From contig CANQJO010000007.1 in the NCBI GenBank assembly GCA_947624255.1, positions 18,761-82,760 of the forward strand: a stretch of 64,000 nucleotides of DNA. Reading direction: 5' to 3'. Positions 52,425 to 62,893 of the stretch are shown one piece after another. The stretch comes from an uncultured Ruminococcus sp. (GTDB lineage: Bacteria > Bacillota > Clostridia > Oscillospirales > Ruminococcaceae). Position numbers and translations under genes: made by a program. The notes below the pieces were generated by a model. The model was not told the origin of the DNA. It made no database searches and saw only the letters and a list, made by a program, of their open reading frames with translations. The stretch's first letter is position 1; each line of letters opens with the position of its first letter.

Positions 52425-53365
52425 CGGAAAAATTCTGCAAATTCAGGTTCAGGTGAGCGCATCTCAGTATCATTCAGATAGTGAAGAGGCGACTCCTCCG
52501 GAAGCTGAAACCGAAGCGAGAATGCGCATAGCTGCTGCATGAAGACACCATATCTTTTGTTGACGGAAATATCGCCGTATTTGCCGTCTCCAAGCAGAGG
52601 AGCACCGATATGGGCAAGATGTGCCCGTATCTGATGAGTACGTCCCGTAAACAGCGTCACCTCAGCGAGTGTAAGTCCTTTTTTTGATGCGATGACCTTG
52701 TACCCGGTTTTTATAGGTTTATAGCCGTCAATGCGGGTATCCGAGATCTTCACCGTATTTCTGTTTTCGTCTTTTTTCAGATACGCAGTAATAATGTCAC
52801 GATCCTTTGGCAGAGGGGCAGCGGTCACGCAAAGGTATGTTTTGATGATCTGCCCCGATCTTATGGCAGAATTGATCTCTCTCAGGGCGGCAGAATTTTT
52901 TGCGGCAGTGATTATCCCACAGGTGTTACGGTCAAGCCGGCTGCACAACGCAGGAGCAAAGGAGTTTTCTGACAGTGGGGTATAATCGCCTTTAACGTAA
53001 AGATATTTTTTTATGCGGTCGATCATTGTATCGGTGCTTCCGCTGCCGGGGTGAGAGTCTACTCCGAGCGGCTTGAAAACAGAGATGATGCTGCTGTCCT
53101 CGTAGATGATGTCAATGCTGTCTGAAGCCTCCATAAATTCCATATTCCGGTGCTTTGCCGAGGAAAGTTCATCTTTTATGTAAACAGTTACCGTATCCCC
53201 CGTTTCCAGACGTGTGGAGATCTCGCATCTTTTACCGTTGAGTTTTATGTCTTTTTTTCGTATGAGCTTGTACATCATGCTTTTCGGCAGATCGGGAAGA
53301 GCTTTGGTAATGAATTTATCTATCCTCTGACCGCTGTCGTTTTCATTTATTAAAAAGTTTTTCAT
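52421..53365 (-). CDS. RluA-family 23S rRNA pseudouridine synthase
   Basis: A 314-residue enzyme. An N-terminal S4 RNA-binding domain (GQRIDKFITKALPDLPKSMMYKLI) precedes the catalytic domain, where SRLDRNTCGIITAAKN holds the catalytic Asp and HQIRAHLAHIGAPLLGD is typical of RluC/RluD-type enzymes. It converts uridines in ribosomal RNA to pseudouridine. The exact target among RluA, RluC and RluD cannot be fixed. A GGAGATAATT site precedes the ATG. Confidence 0.93.
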   Translation of the reverse strand: MKNFLINENDSGQRIDKFITKALPDLPKSMMYKLIRKKDIKLNGKRCEISTRLETGDTVTVYIKDELSSAKHRNMEFMEASDSIDIIYEDSSIISVFKPLGVDSHPGSGSTDTMIDRIKKYLYVKGDYTPLSENSFAPALCSRLDRNTCGIITAAKNSAALREINSAIRSGQIIKTYLCVTAAPLPKDRDIITAYLKKDENRNTVKISDTRIDGYKPIKTGYKVIASKKGLTLAEVTLFTGRTHQIRAHLAHIGAPLLGDGKYGDISVNKRYGVFMQQLCAFSLRFQLPEESPLHYLNDTEMRSPEPEFAEFFR

Positions 53366-53739
53366 AATTATCTCCTTACTGTTGAAATATTACCGGGAGT
53401 ATTTTTTTGTTTTTCGGCAAATTATCGCCAAAAACAGGATCTCAGCTTATTTCTGTTCTTATTTTGAATGTTTAAAATTTACAAAAAATAAAAGCACAAT
53501 ATGTCGATTCAGCCAAAAATGTGAGCCGTACGGTTTTTTTCATTACAAGAGTTGAAATACCTTTCAAAATATGTTATAATTTAGTAAACATTATTCGCAT
53601 TTTGTAATCGTTTTGTTATACTTATAAAACTGTCCATATAGGATATGTGTGCGGATCTTCGCCCGGATACGCCGGATATATGCACAGATCCATGTGACGG
53701 TTTCTGAGCTTCTGCTTCTTGAAAGGAGTCTGATACAAC
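53366..53739. other. Divergent intergenic region with GH25 leader
   Basis: About 370 bases between two divergent genes. It contains the lysozyme promoter (53552-53580) and a leader of about 160 bases with GC-rich imperfect repeats (GCGGATCTTCGCCCGGATACG) before the ribosome-binding site GAAAGGAGT. I could not assign the leader to a known riboswitch. The minus-strand promoter for the pseudouridine synthase was not clear. Confidence 0.55.
53552..53580 (+). promoter_or_regulatory. Promoter of the tandem lysozyme gene
   Basis: TTGAAA and TATAAT with a 17-base spacer, about 160 bases before the ATG. Confidence 0.78.
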
Positions 53740-55299
53740 ATGAAGAAATTCAGAAAGGCACTTGCCGCATTTCTTTGCTGTGGTTTGCTGTGTACCTCTG
53801 CCACAACAGTAATGTCGGCTGCCTCAGAGGTGCGGACTGCATCTTCCGATATATATGATACCACAAATGAGACGGAAAGTAAAGCTGCGCAGACAACGTC
53901 TGCCGAAGAGACAGCTCCTGTGGAAACAACGACCGAAAAGCCGTTCAACGTCTTTGATATCTACAACGCATATCAGGGATACATTGATTCACAGGCTGAA
54001 CCGCCTATATATCGCAAATCAAAGGGAATAGACGTTTCTCAATGGCAGGGTGCTGTCGATTGGAAAAAAATCGGTGAAAGCGATATAGAGTTTGCAATAA
54101 TCCGTGCCGGATACGGAAAATTCGCCTCACAGAAGGATCCTCGATTTGACGAAAATATGCGTAATGCACAGGCAGAAGGGATCAACTGCGGCACATACTG
54201 GTACAGCTATGCTCTTACCGTTGAGGACGCCTATAAAGAGGCAGAGGTCTGCTATGAAATAATAAAAAACTATGACTTTAACTTTCCCATATATTATGAT
54301 GTTGAAGATCCCTCACAGACAGGACTTTCAGCGACACAGATCTCGGCGATAATCGAAGCATTCTGCACAACGCTTCAAAGTAAAGGCTGTTATGTGGGAA
54401 TTTACAGCTATGCTAATTTCCTGACAACTCACGTACTCACCTCAGTGTTGGAAAAATATGATGTATGGGTGGCTCATTTCGGAGTCAGCGCACCTGCTTT
54501 TGCTGATTACGGGATCTGGCAGTACACAAGCTCGGGAAATATCAGCGGCATTAACGGAAGTGTGGATCTGAACTATTCCTATATAAACTATCCCTACATA
54601 ATATCTCCCGAAACGTATACAGAACCGCCTGCCGAGAACCCGAGCATACCGTCACCTCCCGGCTCGCCCGAAAGCAATGTTGTTGCTCAGGGAATTGATG
54701 TGTCCGAATGGCAGGGAAATATCAACTGGAAAGCCGTAAAAAGCGCAGGGATCGACTATGCGATAATCAGAGCAGGATACGGTAAGTATGATTTCCAGAA
54801 GGATGCTAAATTCGATGAAAATATGAAAAAGGCACAGGAGGTCGGTGTTGATAGAGGCGTATACTGGTACAGCTATGCTTCAACAACGGAGGATGCTGTA
54901 AAAGAGGCTGAAGTCTGCTATAATATCATCAAGGACTATAAGCTTGAATATCCCGTTTACTTTAACATAGAAGATAATTCTGTAAAAAATCTCAGTGTCA
55001 GTGAGTTGACTGCGATAGTCGAGGCATTCTGCTCATATATGGAGGATAAGGGATATTATGTCGGTATAGCAAGCTATTCGAGTTTTCTGAACACTAAGCT
55101 CGATCCTTCTGTTTTCAAAAAATATGATGTATGGGTAGCACATTATGGTGTAAGCGCTCCCCAATACTACGGCAATTTCGGAATGTGGCAGTACACGGAA
55201 AAGGCGTCTGTTGACGGAGTGCAGACACTCGTATGCCGCAGCTACTGTTACTACGATTATCCGGAGATAATTAAGAAGAACCATCTATGTGGATATTGA
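53740..55299 (+). CDS. Secreted tandem GH25 muramidase, second domain probably inactive
   Basis: A 519-residue secreted protein: signal peptide (1-28), Thr/Glu-rich spacer (about 40-68), GH25 domain 1 (about 94-286), Pro-rich linker, GH25 domain 2 (about 317-510). GH25 enzymes cut the peptidoglycan sugar backbone. Domain 1 keeps the four acidic residues: GIDVS (Asp98), YYDVED (Asp187, Glu189) and VDLN (Asp276). In domain 2 the first is kept (Asp320), but DVE has become NIE (Asn409) and VDLN is replaced by TLVC, so it is probably a binding domain. The two copies are clearly related, pointing to an internal duplication. Confidence 0.92.
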   Translation: MKKFRKALAAFLCCGLLCTSATTVMSAASEVRTASSDIYDTTNETESKAAQTTSAEETAPVETTTEKPFNVFDIYNAYQGYIDSQAEPPIYRKSKGIDVSQWQGAVDWKKIGESDIEFAIIRAGYGKFASQKDPRFDENMRNAQAEGINCGTYWYSYALTVEDAYKEAEVCYEIIKNYDFNFPIYYDVEDPSQTGLSATQISAIIEAFCTTLQSKGCYVGIYSYANFLTTHVLTSVLEKYDVWVAHFGVSAPAFADYGIWQYTSSGNISGINGSVDLNYSYINYPYIISPETYTEPPAENPSIPSPPGSPESNVVAQGIDVSEWQGNINWKAVKSAGIDYAIIRAGYGKYDFQKDAKFDENMKKAQEVGVDRGVYWYSYASTTEDAVKEAEVCYNIIKDYKLEYPVYFNIEDNSVKNLSVSELTAIVEAFCSYMEDKGYYVGIASYSSFLNTKLDPSVFKKYDVWVAHYGVSAPQYYGNFGMWQYTEKASVDGVQTLVCRSYCYYDYPEIIKKNHLCGY

Positions 55300-55302
55300 T
55301 AT

Positions 55303-55341
55303 AATGCGCATACCGCATAAGAAACGGTATGCGCATTTTTT
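55303..55341 (+). terminator. Terminator of the GH25 gene
   Basis: Perfect stem AATGCGCATACCG / CGGTATGCGCATT plus a T run, located between the lysozyme stop and the addB ribosome-binding site. Confidence 0.9.
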
Positions 55342-55354
55342 AGGAGGTGCTTTT

Positions 55355-58300
55355 ATGGTCGAATTTATAACCGGTCAGGCAGGCAGCGGCAAGACTGCAC
55401 TTATGTTTGAACGGATAAAGGCTTCGGAAAGCAATATAATTCAGTGCATGATCGTGCCTGAACAGTATTCCTATGAATTTGACAAGCGATTGTATTTTTT
55501 TCTGGGAGCTGAAGCATTCAACAGACTTTTTTCACTCAGTTTCACAAGTCTCGCAAGGGAGCTTTTTCAGCTTTACGGAGATCCCGACAGAAACGGCGAA
55601 TATGTGGACGATCTCGCAAGAATGATACTTATATACCAAGCGGTGAACGAGATCCGGAAACGCCCTGACGGTCTGACATATTTCCGCAGAATGAGCAGCC
55701 GGAACGGATTTGCCGAGGAGGCTCTGAAACTTATCAGCGATATGAAACGCTCCGGTGTTATGCCGGAAAAGCTTGACGAGTGTTCACTTCTGTTTGATGA
55801 TCGGCTCAGAGATAAATCGCATGATATCGCTGCTGTTTATTTGGAGTATCAGCATCTTATGGAGGATCACGGTTTCAAGGATCATCTTGATAATATACGT
55901 GAAGCCGCCAAGGCTGCCGTGCTGCATCGGTATTTTGAAAAGAAAAATGTATATCTTGACGAGTTTGAGAGCTTTACCGGAGATCAGTATGAAATGCTCA
56001 GAGTAATAATTTCATCGGCAGAAAATGTGGTTATAACACTCAGGACAGATAATGTTAATGCCGGAAAATTCACACTTTTTGAAACGGTCAACAATACATT
56101 CCGCCAGCTTACGGATATATGCCGTGAAACAGGTCAGAAATACACCGTAACTCCATGCGGAAAAAGCTATCGCTTTCGCTCGGCAGATCTTGAATATCTG
56201 AGCAGCCATATTATGCGCAGCGTCAGACCGGCTCCCGAAAATGCCCCTAAGCCTGAAAATATCCATATATTTGAGGCAAGAGATATGTACGGCGAGGCAG
56301 AGTATGTATGCGCCTGCATAAAGAGACTCATTCACAGCGACAGTACGCTGAAATACCGTGAAATAGCTGTCATATCAAATGATATCAACCGTTATTCGGA
56401 TATACTTTCCGCTGCCTTTGAAAGATATGATATTCCCTGTTTTCTCAGCATTGAGCGCACAGTTGCGCACACTCCCATAATGGCTTTTTTTACAGCGCTG
56501 CTTGATCTCCTCACCGGAAGAAAAATGCAGAGTGACCGCATATTCAGAATAATGAAATGCGGCATACTTGACATATCTCTGACCGATGTATCACTGCTGG
56601 AGAATTACTGCTATAAATGGGGCGTTGACGGCGATATGTGGTGCTCACCGTTCACAGCCCCCGATATAGAGCTTCCACGTATCGAGAAACTCAGGAAAGA
56701 CTTTTCCGAACCTGTGATGCGGCTGAAAAAACAGCTTTCCGGCAATATAAGTGCATCACAGATATGTGCTCTTCTGTACGATCATCTTGTGGAATGTCAT
56801 GCCGAAAAAAATACGGCACTCCTTATGGACAGGCTTATAAAGGCTGACAGAGATCACGAGGCATCTGAATTGAAACGCCTGTGGGGTTGTCTGATAGATA
56901 TTCTCGACAGCATAAATGATACTCTCGGAGAAACTGAGATATCTTTTTCCGAGGCAGCACGCATAATTCGTTCAATGATCGGCAGAATAACGTACTCCAT
57001 GCCGCCTCAGACACTTGACGCAGTAACGGCTGCCTCTGCAAGAACGGCACGTTTAAGCTCTCCGAGAGTTGTATTCGTCATGGGCTGCTGTGACGGAGAT
57101 TTCCCGAATCAGGTAAATATACACGGACTTTTTTCAGAGACTGACCGGCAGAAACTTTCAGATCAGGGGATCAATATAGCACGCCCGGTATCAGATCTCA
57201 TAGCAGATGAGCGACTGATCGTATATAAAGCGCTGTCATCTGCATCGGAAAAACTATATCTCTCATATCCTCTTGCCGACCTTTCGGGACAGGTGAAATA
57301 TCCTGCACGCTGTGTCGATCAGATCATCGGAATGTTCGACAATGAAAAAATACGCATTAAACATGACGATGTGCCGCCCCATTATTACGGAGTCACACTT
57401 CGGTCTGCGTTTTATCATTATATGCAGGACAGAGCTCTTAATAACAGCTCGGTATCGTCTCTCAGGAGACTGCTCGATACCACACCGGAATACAAGCGCA
57501 GGATAGCCTATGTTCTCAGCCGTTCGGGATACAGACAGGAGTTTCGTATCAACAGCGATATAATGAAAAAGCTGAAAAGCTTTGAACCGCTGAAACTCTC
57601 CTCTACAGAGCTGGAGCAGTACGATCTTTGTCATTTCAGATATTTCTGCGGATATGTGCTCAGACTTGCGGATATCGAAAAAATGGAGCTTGATGCCCGT
57701 GCCGCCGGAGAACTGATACACGACTGCATTTACAGTATCCTAAGCAAAAGGACAAAGGCAGAGTTTATCGGGCTTTCATATGACGATATCCGCCGTGAGA
57801 TAGATCAGCGTGCTGAAAAATTCCGTGAAGAAAAACTTGCCGGAGATTTCGGAAAAACTCCGAAAGGTGATCTTGTATTCAATAAGCTGATACAACGGCT
57901 GCCGGAGGTATTCCTTCATACACAGCAGGAGCTTATGGCATCTGATTTTACCCCATGCGAATATGAGATGCGCCTGCGTGACGAGCACTCTGTATCGCTG
58001 AAATTCGGTGAAAAGTATGCTCTCCGCTTCGGAGGCATCGTTGATCGTGTGGATATCTGCACCATCAATGATAAAAAGTATGTGCGTATCGTTGACTACA
58101 AAAGCAGCCGAAAGGATATAACGGCTGAAACTCTCGGAAGCGGAATAAATCTTCAGATGCTGCTGTATCTTTTTGCTGTAACTGACAGAGGTGGGCGGTA
58201 TGAGGGATTTATTCCGGCAGGTGTGTTGTATTCTCCATTATACATTTCGGATATAAAGCCGGAGGAGAGCCGTAATGATGCCGTAAATCATGCGGCAGTT

Positions 58301-58693
58301 GACAGATCTCTGAAAACAAGCGGACTTGTCCTCGGAAATATGGACATCCTTGATGCAATGGAAAAAGGAGTCAAGGGCAGATATATTCCGGTAAAGCTTG
58401 GCAAGGACGGCTATCCCGATAAAAAATCGAGCTGTATTTCAGGCGAAAGTATGGAACGCCTCAAGGAATTTACATTCGCAAAGCTGCGTGAAATGGCAGA
58501 CTCGCTCCTTGACGGCGACGTTGAGGCAGTGCCGCTTCTGAGCGGGAAAAATGTTCCATGCAGATACTGTAATTATGTGAATATATGCGATAACTCTCCC
58601 GTTATGCGCTACAGAAGTCCTGACACGGAGAGCGTTGCGCTGGCAGAGGATATACTCAGCCATAAAACCGATACAGAGGAGGAAACGCAGTGA
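55355..58693 (+). CDS. addB: ATP-dependent helicase/nuclease subunit B
   Basis: A 1112-residue subunit of the AddAB complex that resects double-strand breaks for recombination. The N-terminus has Walker A TGQAGSGKT (6-14); the C-terminus has the nuclease motif RIVDYKSS and the cysteines of the iron-sulfur cluster (one in EQYDLCHFRYFC, then CRYCNYVNIC). I place the start at 55355, right after TAGGAGG; the longer frame to 55289 runs through the terminator of the previous gene. The stop overlaps the addA start by 4 bases. Confidence 0.95.
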   Translation: MVEFITGQAGSGKTALMFERIKASESNIIQCMIVPEQYSYEFDKRLYFFLGAEAFNRLFSLSFTSLARELFQLYGDPDRNGEYVDDLARMILIYQAVNEIRKRPDGLTYFRRMSSRNGFAEEALKLISDMKRSGVMPEKLDECSLLFDDRLRDKSHDIAAVYLEYQHLMEDHGFKDHLDNIREAAKAAVLHRYFEKKNVYLDEFESFTGDQYEMLRVIISSAENVVITLRTDNVNAGKFTLFETVNNTFRQLTDICRETGQKYTVTPCGKSYRFRSADLEYLSSHIMRSVRPAPENAPKPENIHIFEARDMYGEAEYVCACIKRLIHSDSTLKYREIAVISNDINRYSDILSAAFERYDIPCFLSIERTVAHTPIMAFFTALLDLLTGRKMQSDRIFRIMKCGILDISLTDVSLLENYCYKWGVDGDMWCSPFTAPDIELPRIEKLRKDFSEPVMRLKKQLSGNISASQICALLYDHLVECHAEKNTALLMDRLIKADRDHEASELKRLWGCLIDILDSINDTLGETEISFSEAARIIRSMIGRITYSMPPQTLDAVTAASARTARLSSPRVVFVMGCCDGDFPNQVNIHGLFSETDRQKLSDQGINIARPVSDLIADERLIVYKALSSASEKLYLSYPLADLSGQVKYPARCVDQIIGMFDNEKIRIKHDDVPPHYYGVTLRSAFYHYMQDRALNNSSVSSLRRLLDTTPEYKRRIAYVLSRSGYRQEFRINSDIMKKLKSFEPLKLSSTELEQYDLCHFRYFCGYVLRLADIEKMELDARAAGELIHDCIYSILSKRTKAEFIGLSYDDIRREIDQRAEKFREEKLAGDFGKTPKGDLVFNKLIQRLPEVFLHTQQELMASDFTPCEYEMRLRDEHSVSLKFGEKYALRFGGIVDRVDICTINDKKYVRIVDYKSSRKDITAETLGSGINLQMLLYLFAVTDRGGRYEGFIPAGVLYSPLYISDIKPEESRNDAVNHAAVDRSLKTSGLVLGNMDILDAMEKGVKGRYIPVKLGKDGYPDKKSSCISGESMERLKEFTFAKLREMADSLLDGDVEAVPLLSGKNVPCRYCNYVNICDNSPVMRYRSPDTESVALAEDILSHKTDTEEETQ

Positions 58694-61600
58694 AGTGGAC
58701 AGAACAACAACAGAATGCTATTGATGCAAAAGGCTCATCGCTCATAGTCTCGGCTGCGGCAGGAAGCGGCAAGACTGCCGTGCTGACTGAACGCCTTGCA
58801 AAGCTCATTGCCGACCCGGAGTCAGGAGTGCGTGCTGACAGAATGATAGCAGTCACTTTTACAAACGATGCCGCATCTGAGCTGAAAAAACGGCTTGACC
58901 GCAGACTGCGTGATCTTATAAACGATGATCCGGCAAATACACATCTTCTGAGACAGCAGGCACTTTTGCAGAATGCAAGCATCTCAACAATAAATTCATT
59001 CTGTTTTGATCTGCTGAGAGACAATATTACCGATCAGGGAATAACCTCGGGATTCGGAGTTCTTGATGATACAGATGACAGCGTACTCAAAGCTCAGGCA
59101 ATGGAGGAGCTTCTGAATTACTACAGCAGCAATGAATATGAAAAGATCTCCTTTTTGTATGACCGCTTCTGCATCAGAGATGAGAAGACGCTGACAGAGG
59201 TCATCACTATTGTAAACAATTTTCTCTCCTCGGTGACAATGCGTGAAAAATGGCTTGAAAAAGCAGTAAAAGAGTGCAGCGTTAAATTTGAGGATTCTGT
59301 TTATTTCAGTGAATTGCTGAGCTCAGCGATAAACGATCTTGAACGAGCTTACAAGCTCTCTGAAAAGTGCTGCAATATGGTGAGCATGATATTTCCCGAT
59401 ATGACAGCACCTCAGGCTGTGAAACATCTTGTGCAGGCTGAGGAGGAGAACGATAAGATCTCAAAGATCATGGATATTCTGAAAAGCGGACGTCTTCCCG
59501 ATGAGGAGGAGTCATGCGAGGCGATAACGTTCAGAGATCTTGAAAAAACAGGAAAGGCAGACTTCGACCGGAAAATTCGTGAGGTATACAAAAATCTCAG
59601 AAATGAATACAAAAAGCTCGTTATTGATACACTGGAGAGTTTCAGAACGATAGAAAGTGATTATCAGGAATCAGCAGAGGTGACAAAGCTGCTTGTGGAA
59701 GTCATCAGAAAATATCAGGAGATCATCCGGGAAAAAAAGTGCGCAAAAAACTCCATAAGCTTTGATGACGGAGAACGCCTTGCACTGGAGCTTCTTGCTG
59801 ATACGGACGAAAACGGACATATAGTGCAGTCTGAAACAGCAAAGAGGATCTCTGAATATTACGATATCATTATGATAGACGAGTATCAGGACTCCAATAA
59901 TAAAGAGGATATGATATTCAAGCTGATCTCACACAATTACAAGCTCTCTCCGGATGGCGAGCCGATGTACGGTGACAATGTTTTCCTTGTGGGAGATGTA
60001 AAGCAGTCGATATATCGTTTCCGCCTTGCAAATCCGAAAAACTTCATCAGCACTCTCAAAATTTCAGAGCCGTATACTCCCGAAAGCACCTCACCAAACA
60101 AATCAATAGTGCTTAACCAAAATTTCCGGAGCTCTCACGGAGTCATTGATTTTGTGAATCATGTTTTCGGGCAGATAATGACAGAAAAATGCGGAGAGAT
60201 AGACTATACCGATGATGAAAAGCTCTATTTCGGAGCGCAGGGATATTCCGATGCCGAGGATGATCTGACACTGACGCAGATAGCGTTTATCGACAGCGAT
60301 GTATCCTCCGATGATGATGAAACAGAGGATGTCATGGCATTGGGTGAAAAGCGCAACGCCGAGGCTGTGTATACTGCCGAAAAAATCAGCAGTATGCTGC
60401 GTGAGGGGGCTGAAGTGATCACAGATAAGGGGGAAAGAAGACCATGCCGGCCATCGGATTTCTGTATACTCATAAGAAAAAACGCATTTACAGCCACATA
60501 TGCCGCAGAGCTTGAAAAGCTCGGAGTTCCGGTAAAGGGCAAGGAGGAATCAGGATATCTGAGATCAAGAGAGATCGCTGTGCTTGTGGATATGCTCCGG
60601 ATAATCAGCAATCCCCTGCTTGATGTTCCGATGACAGCGGTAATGACATCTCCGATGTATATGTTCAGTATCGAAGAGATAGCATATATCAGAGCCCTTG
60701 ACAGCAGCAGGTCAATATTTTCCGTACTGAGAGAGCTTGTCGCCGGAGGATACCGTGAGTGTACCGATATGTTCCTTATAGACAGATGCCGGGATTTTCT
60801 TGATACACTCGATACATTCAGGCTGAATTCCGTCACCATGACTATAGGAGAGCTTATAAACAGCATTTATGATACTACAGACTTCATCTCGGTAATGCAG
60901 CTATACAGTGACGGAGAACGCAAGCGTGCGAATCTTCGTGCGCTCATACAGCACGCACACAGCTATGAGGAATCAACAGCATTTGAAGGAACAGGCGGAT
61001 TGGGTGGATTTCTCCGCCATATTGACAGAGTCATGGAGAATGGCGACTACGTTCAGGAGAAAGCATCAGCTTCTTCCGGTGATTATGTGACTATTCAGAC
61101 CTTTCACGGCTCAAAGGGATTGGAATATCCGTTTGTATTCATTGCTGAGACATCATGCAATTTCAAACGTGATCTGAAACCGGTAGTCTGCTCCGATGAC
61201 GGACGTATCGGTTATATGCTGTATGATCCGAAGATCTACAGGAAGTACAAGACATTTCAGATCACGATGCTGAAACGTGAAATGAGGCGTTATTCACGCA
61301 GCGAGGAGATGCGGCTTCTGTATGTAGGACTTACAAGAGCGAAGCAGCAGCTTTTCATAAACCTGCGTGCAGGAGAAACTGCACTGAAAAAAGCGGCTTC
61401 ACAGCTTGAAAAATGTACTGTTCACGGCGGAGATATTTCATGGCTGTCAGAAAATGCGGAGAGTTTTTCCGACTGGATATGGGCATCGCTTTTCCGCTGT
61501 GAGGGATTTGGCGAGATCGCACAAAAGCTGGGTATTGCTCCGGAGGAAAATGAGCTTCCCACGGCGGTTTTCGGCAAATGTTTCGATTATGTCATAGTAC

Positions 61601-62373
61601 AGGAGCATGAAACGTCACTGTTTTCTGAAAAGGTGAGCGAAAATGAGGCCGGACCCAATGAGGAAATAGTGCGTGAGCTTTCAGAGATCATTGATGACAG
61701 ACATTATGACATGAGTCTTTCAGCTATGCCGTCAAAGCTCAGTGTTACTCAGATCACAAGCAAATTACGCAGTACGAGCGAGCCGTTTGATTTCAAACTG
61801 AAACGCCCGTCATTCAGGTTCAAAAAAGGACTTACCGGAGCTGAAAAAGGAACGGCTATCCACACATTTTTTCAGTATTGCGATTTTGACAAGGCTTCTC
61901 ATGATCCCGAAAGCGAGATATACCGGATCAAAGAAAAGGGCTACATAAGCCGTGAGCAGGCTGATTCTATAAATACAGAAAACGTGCTTGCCTTTTTTGG
62001 CAGCGAACTTTACAGCAGGATACGCTCTTCTGTCAGGGTATGGCGTGAAAAGAAATTCATGGTCGCTGTTTCCGATCTGAGTATCGAGAATGAGATCATG
62101 GAGCGGCTTAAAAAATCAGACGGCATGATAAAGGGAATTATTGATCTGATGTTCGAGGAAGAGGACGGCTTGGTCATCGTTGATTACAAATCCGACACCG
62201 GAGTGTCTGCCCAACAGCTTGCCGAACGCTATAGTACGCAGCTTCGGCTTTACAGATCGGCGGCAGAGCTTACAATGAAAAAAAATGTGAAATCAACATA
62301 TCTGTACTCGTTCGAGCTGCAAAAAGCAATAGAGCAGCGGGACATTTTATCAGTACCGGAGATTTTGGAATAG
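58690..62373 (+). CDS. addA: ATP-dependent helicase/nuclease subunit A
   Basis: A 1227-residue UvrD-like helicase with a C-terminal RecB-type nuclease. Walker A is SAAAGSGKTAVLTERL, Walker B IIMIDEYQDSN, the helicase motif VGDVKQSIYRFR, then VGLTRAKQQL near the end of the helicase part and VIVDYKSDTG in the nuclease domain. With AddB it unwinds and degrades broken DNA ends. It begins at GTG (58690) overlapping the addB stop. No terminator is obvious downstream. Confidence 0.96.
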   Translation: MKWTEQQQNAIDAKGSSLIVSAAAGSGKTAVLTERLAKLIADPESGVRADRMIAVTFTNDAASELKKRLDRRLRDLINDDPANTHLLRQQALLQNASISTINSFCFDLLRDNITDQGITSGFGVLDDTDDSVLKAQAMEELLNYYSSNEYEKISFLYDRFCIRDEKTLTEVITIVNNFLSSVTMREKWLEKAVKECSVKFEDSVYFSELLSSAINDLERAYKLSEKCCNMVSMIFPDMTAPQAVKHLVQAEEENDKISKIMDILKSGRLPDEEESCEAITFRDLEKTGKADFDRKIREVYKNLRNEYKKLVIDTLESFRTIESDYQESAEVTKLLVEVIRKYQEIIREKKCAKNSISFDDGERLALELLADTDENGHIVQSETAKRISEYYDIIMIDEYQDSNNKEDMIFKLISHNYKLSPDGEPMYGDNVFLVGDVKQSIYRFRLANPKNFISTLKISEPYTPESTSPNKSIVLNQNFRSSHGVIDFVNHVFGQIMTEKCGEIDYTDDEKLYFGAQGYSDAEDDLTLTQIAFIDSDVSSDDDETEDVMALGEKRNAEAVYTAEKISSMLREGAEVITDKGERRPCRPSDFCILIRKNAFTATYAAELEKLGVPVKGKEESGYLRSREIAVLVDMLRIISNPLLDVPMTAVMTSPMYMFSIEEIAYIRALDSSRSIFSVLRELVAGGYRECTDMFLIDRCRDFLDTLDTFRLNSVTMTIGELINSIYDTTDFISVMQLYSDGERKRANLRALIQHAHSYEESTAFEGTGGLGGFLRHIDRVMENGDYVQEKASASSGDYVTIQTFHGSKGLEYPFVFIAETSCNFKRDLKPVVCSDDGRIGYMLYDPKIYRKYKTFQITMLKREMRRYSRSEEMRLLYVGLTRAKQQLFINLRAGETALKKAASQLEKCTVHGGDISWLSENAESFSDWIWASLFRCEGFGEIAQKLGIAPEENELPTAVFGKCFDYVIVQEHETSLFSEKVSENEAGPNEEIVRELSEIIDDRHYDMSLSAMPSKLSVTQITSKLRSTSEPFDFKLKRPSFRFKKGLTGAEKGTAIHTFFQYCDFDKASHDPESEIYRIKEKGYISREQADSINTENVLAFFGSELYSRIRSSVRVWREKKFMVAVSDLSIENEIMERLKKSDGMIKGIIDLMFEEEDGLVIVDYKSDTGVSAQQLAERYSTQLRLYRSAAELTMKKNVKSTYLYSFELQKAIEQRDILSVPEILE

Positions 62374-62470
62374 GAAATTACTGTATTGCAGGACATAGCA
62401 GTACAATTTATAATGAATATTTCAATAAACTGAAAAATGTTAAAACATGGTGATTGCGAAAGGAGAAAAA

Positions 62471-62893
62471 ATGAATAAAGGATTAAATACTTTATTTAAG
62501 ATTGTTTTTGGGGCTATTATTGTGTTTGGTGAAGAATATTTATTTTACATTACACTTTTGTGCAATGTCATAACTAAAGAAAGCTCCTATATGCGGCTTG
62601 CATTTGTTTTCGGTTCACTTGTTATATCTGTAGTTAATATAACTATTGTTTATTTTTTGACCAGGAATTCAGAATTTAAGCTGAGAAATATTGCACTTTT
62701 GATTGTATCGTCCGTAATAGCGAGTCTCGGATTATTAATATTGAGTATATTATTCGATAAAAATATTTTAATGGAGGTAGATTACAAGAAAGAAATTGAT
62801 TATTTTACAATATTAGTATTATCAAGTTTAATTACAATATGGACAAGTATTTTTGTTTTGCTATTAAAGATACTCTCCAAAATTAAGCACTAG
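62471..62893 (+). CDS. AT-rich hypothetical membrane protein
   Basis: About 140 residues from the ATG at 62471 (AGGAG 5 bases upstream). Four predicted membrane helices and a basic C-terminus (LKILSKIKH). I recognise no family. The base composition is clearly more AT-rich than the genes to the left, and codon use shifts to A/T endings, which suggests later arrival. It lies between addA and the tRNA fragment, where an inserted element would be expected. Confidence 0.75.
   Translation: MNKGLNTLFKIVFGAIIVFGEEYLFYITLLCNVITKESSYMRLAFVFGSLVISVVNITIVYFLTRNSEFKLRNIALLIVSSVIASLGLLILSILFDKNILMEVDYKKEIDYFTILVLSSLITIWTSIFVLLLKILSKIKH

Noticed and set aside
53581..53739. Possible c-di-AMP (ydaO) riboswitch before the lysozyme gene
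   Set aside because: The leader is long and GC-rich in places, but I could not find the conserved core sequences of that class.
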